Of a stretch of 64,000 bases of DNA, positions 20,812 through 29,582 are shown in pieces; the first letter of the stretch is position 1, and each line of letters begins with the position of its first letter. The notes under the pieces were generated by a model. The model had not been told where the DNA came from. It did not search any database and worked only from the letters and a program-made list of their open reading frames with translations. The stretch lies in assembly GCA_028280945.1 (NCBI GenBank), contig JANQKV010000056.1:16969-80968 (forward strand), in the 5' to 3' direction. The DNA comes from Opitutaceae bacterium. Its GTDB lineage: Bacteria > Verrucomicrobiota > Verrucomicrobiia > Opitutales > Opitutaceae. The translations under genes and the position numbers were made by a program.

Positions 20812-23505
20812 TTATTCGGCCCGCAATGCGGTCAGGACATCGATTCGGGCGGCTCGTCGGGCGGGGATCCAGACCGCTACCGTTGCGGCGAAGGCCAGGG
20901 CCAACACCGTTCCGATCAACGTGACAGGATCGTAGGGTGCTATATCGAAAAACGCCGCTCGGGCGGCAAATCCCAGTCCGATGGCCAGCGGTAATCCGAT
21001 CCCCAACCCCCAAGCTGCCAGTCTCAATGAATCGGAAAGCACTTTTCGAGAAATGTCCGCGGGCAAGGCGCCCAGGGCCATGCGGATGCCGATTTCCGCC
21101 CGGCGTTGTGCCATGCTATAAGCCATGAGCCCGTAGAGCCCGATGCAGCTGAGCAAAATCGCCAGTCCTGCCAACGACCCGAAGAGCATCATCATGGACC
21201 GTTCCGTGGAAATCGAGCCGTCGAATTGTGCCTCCAGCGTCGAAATATTGGCCAAGGGAATGGTTGGATCCAAATTAACGATCGTCTGACGGACTTCGTC
21301 CACAATCGCCGTCGCAGGAAGGGAGGTGCGAACGTAGAAATCCATCGACCTCAAGCTCTGTTGACGCGCTGATGTGAACAAAGTCATGGGAGGCGGTTGA
21401 CGGACCGCGTCGTAAAGCGTGGGACTGCATACTCCGATGATACGGAAATTCCTTCCGTCCATCCGTAGGATCTGGCCCACGGGATTCTGATTGGGGAAAC
21501 AGTACTCGGCAATCAGCGCGTTGATGACCATGACCGCCTCGGTCTCCCTGTTGTCCTGTGGACCGAAGGTGCGACCGTTTTGAACGCCAATGTTGAGGGT
21601 TTTGAAATACTCGTCCGCCACGACCATGGTGTGTGCCTGCCATCGCTCCCCATGCTGAAGTTCCTGCCCTGGGATGCTAAATCCGCTGCTGGACATCGAT
21701 CCTTGCAACAAGCGCACACTGGAGGCGGAAACGGACGCTACCGATGGCAGTTTGATCAGATTGCTGCGGACCTGGTCGAAAAAATCCAGGTGTTGTTCAT
21801 CCGTGTATCCTTCCTGATTGGCATTCAGTCGAAACACCAACGTGTTGGTCGCATCGAAGCCCGGATCAATGGCATTGAGGTTGCCAAAGCTGCGCATGAA
21901 AAGGCCGGCGCCAGTTACCAGCAAAACGGAGAGAGCGATTTGTATTGCTACCAGCGCACTCCCCCAGCGGTGTCGGATGAAGTTGCTGGAATTTCCCAAT
22001 TTGAGATCCGTGACGAGATCGGTTCGCGACGCCCGAAAGGCCGGCAGCAGTCCACACAAAACGGCGGTGGCGATCGTGATGCCGCCAGCGAACCACAAGA
22101 CGTTTCGGTCTATGCCCAAATCCAATTCAGGGCCTAATTGAGCTCCGTGAAAGTTTGCCATGAGCCCGTTTTTAATCAGCTCATCCAAGGCGAGGCCGCA
22201 GAGTCCTCCGGCTACGGCGAGCAAGAGGCTTTCCACCATCAAGCGGCGAATCAGGCGAGAGCGTTGGGCGCCGATCGCCGCGCAGATGGCAAACTCGTGT
22301 CGCCGCACGGTGGCTCGCGCCAACAACAGACCGGCGAGGTTGGCGCAGGCGATTAGCAGAATCACCGCGACCACCCCTTGGAGGGCGAGTAGTCTGGAAG
22401 TAAGGAACTCCCGAGCGGGCACGATGCCCGACCGCCCGTCTTTAATCAAAATATCGGAACTGTCGGCCCGAGATCGGGATTGCTCAAAGGCACTTGCCAA
22501 CAGGGGCTGCAGGACTTCGCCCAGCTGTTCATCGGTGTGCCCGGTGCGTAACCGCACCATCAAACGAACCCACCAATTGTCGTAGGAGCGCATGGTCCGG
22601 GAGGGCCGCAGAACGGACTTCGCCGCCAACGGCACGTAAACATCGAACCTGTTGCCGGGGAAAGGGGAGGCGTGTTCAGGTGGCAGCACCCCAACGATTA
22701 CAAATTTGTTTCGGTCGATGCTGATGGATTGACCGAGAATACCGTAATCGGAGTCGAAGCGGGTCTGCCAAAGACCGTGAGTGATTATGGCAACGGGTTC
22801 GGAATTGGGGAGATCGTCGGTTGGTTCAAATACACGCCCGATTTGCGCGGATTGCTGCATGCCGGTGAAATAATTATCCGACACCATCATGACATCGGAG
22901 AACCCCACTGTGCCTGCCGCCATGGTTGTTTGGTTGCCCAACGGAAAACAACCGAACACTTCGCCCAGCGATTCAGCTCCGGCGCGAAAGTCCTCGAATG
23001 TGGGGTGAGGGAAGGCGTCGGCCTGCCTTTGGCCATTCACCATGGAGGAGCTGCCGGTAAAGCTGGGTATGGAGACCTCTTGTCCGGTCCATTGCAGGAT
23101 GCGCAGTTGTTCAGGGTGGGGCACGGGCAAGGAGCGAAGCAGCATCGCGTTCACCACACTGAAGATCGCGGCGTTGGCGCCGATCCCGATGGCGAGGGTC
23201 AGCACGGCCACCGTGGTGAAGCCGGGGGATTTTCGGAGTTTCCGGGACGCAAACACGAAGTCCTGCCAGATCTGCTCCAGCCAAACCCCAAGGCGTGCGT
23301 CCCGCACCTCCTCGGTGCGGGCATCAATTGAACCAAATTCGGCGGCAGCTCGGCGGCGGGCGGTGGCGGGGTCTTCGCCCATGGCGATGCGGCGGGCGGT
23401 CTCGTGCTCGATGTGGTCGCGCATTTCCGCGGCCATGTCGCGATCGTGGGAGTGGCGTCGAAAGGCGCGGCAAATGCGGGTGAGGTAGCCGGAGATTCTG
23501 CTCAT
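20812..23505 (-). CDS. ADOP-type ABC transporter permease, close paralog of 18105..20810
   Basis: [78 protein letters not shown]. Confidence 0.9.
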   Translation of the reverse strand: [897 protein letters not shown]

Positions 23506-23523
23506 TTTAAAGTGGTGGATGGC

Positions 23524-23602
23524 TAGTAGAGGGTAGTGTGTAGTTAAATAAGGGATACGCAGGATTTGATGCTCGCTCGTCGCTACCCACCACTCGCTAC
23601 TG
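23524..23602. repeat. Dispersed repeat family 2, copy 2 (GTAGCGAG-type)
   Basis: AGTAGAGGGTAGTGTGTAG with imperfect inverted CGCTACCCACCACTCGCTACTG; between two ADOP genes. Confidence 0.55.
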
Positions 23603-23608
23603 ATCGAT

Positions 23609-26260
23609 TTATTCGCTGCGCAGCGCTTCGGTGGGGTTGATCTTGGTGGCTCGCCAGGCGGGCAGGCCGAGGGCGATCGAAGCGGCGGTGATCAGCACCA
23701 CGCCCGCGCCGAGATATACCACGGGGGCGAATGCATCGACGTCGTAGAGCAGATTTGAGATGATCCGGGTGCCAGACCAGGCCACGAAAATTCCCAGGGC
23801 GATCCCGGCCAATACAATCCTAGCCCCCTGCTGGTAGACGAGGGCGGCGATCTGGCCGCGCTGAGCTCCCACGGCTACTCGGATACCCAGCTCCCGGCGT
23901 CGCTGCCGCATGAGGTAGGAAACGACGCCATAGAGTCCGACTGCGGTGATCAGCACGGTTACCCCGGAGAAGAACAGCAGCAGTTGCAGGATGGAGTGCT
24001 CCAGGGCGACCGCTTCCCTGACCCAATCACTGATCAAGGCCACCTCCGCCAACGGGAGCCCCGGGTCGATGCCGGCCACGATGGAGCTGATCGATGAAAC
24101 CAGGGACGTCGGGGAACCGGTTCCTCGCACTACAAAACTCATGACCGCCACGTCGGCGGTCTGGAGCTGGCCGGCCGGCACGTAGATCATCGCCTTGATT
24201 TCGTTACGCAGGCTGAAGTGCTGCACGTTGTGCACGATGCCGATCACTTCCATCGGTTTTTCCTGCCAGCCGAATTGGATGCTGCGACCGATGGCATCCT
24301 CCTCGCCGAAATGGTTGTGGGCCAGGCGTTCGTTAATGATCACGACGGGAGACGCGTCGGCGTGATCCCGGCGGTCGAAGAACCGGCCCCTGATCAAGTC
24401 AATGCCCATTGTCGCGTGGTAGTCGTCCAGCACCACCCGGGCCTGCACGGGCTTTGGCTCCGGCTCTCCGCGGCCGTCGATGAACCACCAACCCCAACCC
24501 TCCGAGTGGCCACTGAGGGGCGGTGCGTGACTGCCGGTGACGGCGGTCACGCCGGGCAGGGCGGCGGTCTGCCCGCGGATGCGATCAAACATCTGCACGC
24601 GGGTCTCGTGATCGGTGTAGTCGGTATCCGGAAGAGTGATACGAAAGCTCAGGCGGTCCTCCGTTTGGAATCCCGGGTCAACTGATGTCAGACGCACGAA
24701 ACTCACCAGCATCAATCCCGCGGCGACTAGCACAGCGGTGGCGATGGCAAACTGGGCGGTCATCAGTCCATTCAACAATCGGTTCTGATTCTGTCCGGCC
24801 GTGGTGCTGCGGTTGGCGGTGTCAATGGCCTGGTCCGCGGACCGCACCCGGCAAAGGCTGGCCGCGGTGATCGCGAAGGTGGTCAACGCGCATACGACCA
24901 AGGCGAACAGAATCGCATCGCGGTCGAATCCGAAACGGGCAATTGCAGTGAGAGCGGGAGGGCCGACCCGCGCCAGCAGGTTGACACCCCATGAAGCGAG
25001 CAATACTCCGCCGATGCTCCCCAGCACAGCCAACAGTCCCGTCTCCGCCAACAATTGCCGCGTGAGGCGACCGCGGCTGGCGCCCAAGGCCGAGCGCACG
25101 GAAAATTCACCTTCCCGGGAAATGGTGCGCACCAGGGTGAGTTTGACACCGTTGACCACCGTGCTGATGAGCAGCAGGGCAACGAGCGTGACGGTTGCCC
25201 ACAGCGCCGGTCGGACGAGTCGGTTGCGATCTTCCTGCAGACTGACGACCCGGGTGAGGGATTCTTCGCTGAGCTCCGGGCGTTCCGTTTGGATGCGCTC
25301 GGCGACGGCAAGCATTTCGGCATGGGCGGAGTCGACCGTGACGCCGGGTTTCAACTTGGCGACCACGTTGTAATACCATTCCCCGCGATTGAGTCGTTCA
25401 ATTGGTTCCAGAAACGGCAGCAGAAAGTCAGTGTTTTCGGGACGAGGTAGAATGGTTAAAAACGCTTCCGGAGACAGCACGCCAATCACCCGGTGAGACT
25501 GGGCGTCGAGTGTGATGTGCCGGTCGAGTACGGAAGGGTCACGATTGAAATCGGTCACCCATGTCTCGTGGGAAAGCACGGCCACGGCTTCCGCTCCGGG
25601 CGACGCGTCTTCCGCCGTAAGTCGGCGACCCAGCTGCATTGGCAACCCCACGATATCGTAGAGACTGGGGCTGGCGACTAGAGCCCTAGCCTGCCGGGGC
25701 GAACGGTTGTTGTGATTAAATACCGTGGTGCGCTGGGAGAAGATCGCAAAGTATTCAAAGGAGGAGGTGCGTTCCCGCCAGGCATGAATCAACGGACCGC
25801 TGGTGGTTTGATTGGCGGAGTGACCGTCCTCTTTGCGGGTGGCGGCCACCCGCACCACGCGATCGGAGTCGGCGAAAGGCAGATCGCGCCACAACACCTC
25901 ATTGACGATGCTAAAAATGGTCGCAGCCGAACCAATGCCCAGCGTGAGAATCAAGACAGTGACCACGGAAAAGGTCGGTGACTTGCGCAGGCCGCGCAGA
26001 GCGTAGCGCAGATCGATCCGGAGGTCATCAAACCACGCCCCCATCCGAGCGTCGCGCACCTCTTCGGTGCGGGCATCGACCGAGCCGAACTCAGCCGCGG
26101 CTCGGCGGCGCGCGGTGGCGGGGTGCTCGCCGGTGGCGATGCGACGGGCGGTTTCCTGTTCGAGGTGGGATTGCATTTCCGCGGCCAGTCCGCCGTCGGA
26201 TTCGCGACGGAAAAACATGCGGCGCAGACGCACCCAGAACCCTCGCAGTCGATCGATCAT
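23609..26260 (-). CDS. ADOP-type ABC transporter permease
   Basis: [63 protein letters not shown]; overlaps padR-like gene by 4 nt. Confidence 0.9.
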   Translation of the reverse strand: [883 protein letters not shown]

Positions 26261-26604
26261 CCCAGGTCCTTCAGTTTCGCACCGAGCACTTGGTTGACCG
26301 CGAGAGACAGGCGCTCCCAGTTGGCGGTTTCATTGGCGAGCTGTTTACGACCGAGCTTCGTGATTTCGTAGAACTTGGCCTTTCGATTGTTCTCCGAGAT
26401 TCCCCAGTCCGAGGTGATCCAGCCCTGTTCCTCGAGCCGGTAGAGCGCGGGATAGAGTGAGCCCTGTTCAACGCGCAGCACGTCTTCGGAAATTTGGCGG
26501 ATGCGCACGCTGATGCCGAACCCGTGCATGGGCTGCAGCTGCAGGGCCTTGAGGATCAGCATGTCGAGGGTGCCTTGGAGGAGGTCGGTCTTGTCTTTGG
26601 CCAT
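26257..26604 (-). CDS. PadR family transcriptional regulator
   Basis: DLLQGTLDMLILKALQLQPMHGFGISVRIRQISEDVLRVEQGSLYPALYRLEEQGWITSDWGISENNRKAKFYEIT. Confidence 0.95.
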   Translation of the reverse strand: MAKDKTDLLQGTLDMLILKALQLQPMHGFGISVRIRQISEDVLRVEQGSLYPALYRLEEQGWITSDWGISENNRKAKFYEITKLGRKQLANETANWERLSLAVNQVLGAKLKDLG

Positions 26605-26655
26605 GGTGAAAAAGGGTTGGGAGGGTGAAATGGAATACTCGTGTGCGCCGGGAGG

Positions 26656-29298
26656 TTATTCATCCCGCAAGGCGACGATGGGATCGACGGCGGTTGCTCG
26701 TCGGGCGGGCAGCCAACAGGCGATCAAAGTCGTGGCGAGCAATAGCCCGGTAATGGCTCCGGCAATGATGGGTTCAGCGGGTGGTAATGCCGGGAGCAGC
26801 GATTGAAGGATCCGGGCTACAGTCCACGCCCCGACTGAACCGATGGCGGTGCCGACCAGCGTGAGTTGCAGTCCCTGACTCAGTATGAGAACGAGAACGT
26901 CCCGCCATTGGGCGCCGAGGGCCATGCGAATGCCGATCTCATTGGTGCGTTGGGCAACGTGTCCTGAGACCACACCGTAGAGACCGATGGCGGCAAGGGT
27001 GAGCCCCAGCAGGGCAAATCCAATCAGGACCTTGCCGATCAACGCGAAATTTGCCGTATTGTTGCGCACGATCCGCGATGCTGGATTGATCTCCGCGACG
27101 GGAAGTTCCGGATCGAGCTCGGCAATGATTTGACGGACGCTTTCCACCAATGTTGCGGGTGGCACAGCACACTTCATGGCGATGGAGAAAGACCGGGGTG
27201 GATTGGAAGCCAAGGGTCGGTAGGTCTGAAATCGCTCGCCCGAGCTGTCTAGATTGGACGCGAACTTCACGTCCTGGACGATTCCCACGATTTCTTGCCA
27301 CTTGTCGGGTTGCCGGGGATGGGCGATTCGTTTGCCTATGGCCGATTCACCCGGCCAAAGACTGTGGGCCATGGATGCACTGATGATGGTCGGGGTGGGT
27401 CCCTCTGCGTCCGCAGGCTGGAAGGGGCGTCCTTCGACGATCGCTATTCCCATGGTTGAGAAGTAGTCTGGAGTCACGAGATTGACATCCCGCATCGGTT
27501 CGGTGCCGGCTTTAAGTGGGGGATGGCCCTCGACAATGTAGTATTGTCCCCAGCCAAAACCATAGAACGGCAATGTGCGGGAAAGTGAAACCCCCTCCAC
27601 CCCGGGCAGGGCGGCAAGACGGGATTCCAATCGATCGTAGAACACCTGTATGGCAGCGTTGTCGGGATACTTGGTTTCCGGCAGGCTCAAACGGGCCGTG
27701 AGCAGGTCGTCGGTTTGCCAACCGACATCACGATCAACAAATCGATCCAACCCCCGCATGAAAAACCCGGCGCCCGTCAGGAGAATCAAGGCGAGCGCAA
27801 CCTCGGCGATGATCAAGCCGTGCCGAAGCCGGGCATGCGCCACCGACGTCGTGCCCCGGCCGGACTGTTTCAGTGCTCCGTTGACGTCGGTGCGTGAAGA
27901 CAGCACCGCCGGCAACAAACCGAAGATCACCGCTGCCAACAGCGCCGCGGCGAAAGCAAAACCGGCGATCCGCCAATCAATGGCCAACGCCGAAGGCTGG
28001 TCCCCCCAGAACGAGTGGGAGCTCAAGGCGGCGTTCACCCATGCGGCGATCAACAGCCCCAATCCACCTCCGCCGAGTGCGAGGACCAATGACTCTGCCA
28101 ACGAATGCCAGATCAACCTGATACGGGAGGCCCCGAGAGCGGCCCGGATGGCGTGTTCGCGGGTGCGCAAAACGTTTCGGGCAAAGAAAAGGTTGGCCAA
28201 GTTGACGCAGGCGATCAGGAGCACGCAGGTCGCCAAGCCCATCGCAAACAAGGTGAGGAGACGGACCATCTTATCCTGAGTGGAGCGCACGAACGGGATG
28301 AGGTTCATCCCCGTTTCCGAGTTGGTGGCGGGATGAACCAATGCCAGCGCGGCACAGTGCGAGTTCATTTCCGCATGAGCCATGGCAACCGTGGCTTCCG
28401 GGCTGAGTCGCCCGAGCATCGAGAGCCAGTTGCTTCCCCGTGCTTCCAAGTCGTCCGCCGCAAACGAGAGGGGTTTCCAGCCCGAGATCGAACCCCACAA
28501 CATCGGATCTTCAAATCCCGCCGGCATGATCCCCACGATGTGGATCAGCTCACCGTCGAGACGTATGGACTGACCCAGAATACTGGGATCGGCAGCGAAT
28601 CTCTGCTGCCAGAATGCATGCGTGATCACGACAACATCATCATTGTCCGGTTGATCATCCTCCGGGGTAAGGGAACGTCCCAGTTCCGGAGACACACCCA
28701 GGGCCGCGAAGAAGTTTCCGGAAACGGCCAACATCTGCAATTGTTCGGCGGGTTGCCCGGGTTCGGCATGATTGACGCTGGTTCGAGCATACGCGGCGAG
28801 GTGGCTGAACGACTTGGTCCGGTCTCGCAGATCGACGTAGTTGGCCGGCGAATGCGGTGCATCCTGCATGGTTGGAGTTGTCCGAAAAACGCGGATCAAT
28901 TGGTCCGATTCCGGATAGGGCGCCCGGTGAAACAGCAAGGCATCAAGTATGCTGAACATCGACGTATTCACCCCGACGCCGAGGGCGAGGGTAAGGAGGG
29001 CAATTGAAGTGAAGGCTGGGGCTTTCATGAGAGAGCGCACTCCGAATCGCAGATCGCGACCGAGCACGGTCAGGTTTGCTCCCAACCTTGCATCCCTGAC
29101 TTCTTCGGTGCGGGCGTCGATGGAGCCGAACATGGCCTTGGCTCGGCGATGGGCGGTTGCGGGACTTTCGCCATGAGCAATTAGGCGTTCGGTTTCCGCT
29201 TCTACATGAAACTGCATCTCTTCCGCCATTTCGCGCTCAAAGCTGCGCCGGCCAATCACACGTCTGAGCCGGGTGAATACGCTTTTGATTTTTGGCAT
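26656..29298 (-). CDS. ADOP-type ABC transporter permease
   Basis: [58 protein letters not shown]; start chosen at internal Met ([13 protein letters not shown]). Confidence 0.88.
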   Translation of the reverse strand: [880 protein letters not shown]

Positions 29299-29582
29299 AG
29301 CGGAGGGCGAGCGTGACGATTGAGGATGGGGGGGAGATAGGCTCTTTCCTAGATTGTCGACATGAGAGACAGGCACTCCTGTCGATTGTCAAGGAGAACG
29401 CTCTCTTGGTGGATAAGTTACGGGAAAAGTGCCTCGAATCGGTTGACCGCGGCGCTGCCTTCTGGTCGACGTTCCCTGATTCTTCAGCCATCTGCGGGGA
29501 GGGAATCATGGCATCCGGTTTCTTTCCGACCTTCCCCACACAAGGTTTGTAACCGCCGTTGATTCCATGCGTCTTGATTTTG

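Noticed and set aside
12765-29298. Considered the permease block as a lipoprotein-exporting LolCDE or MacAB operon
   Set aside because: No ATPase or MacA-like adaptor in the block; prefix domain and PadR point to ADOP-type permeases.
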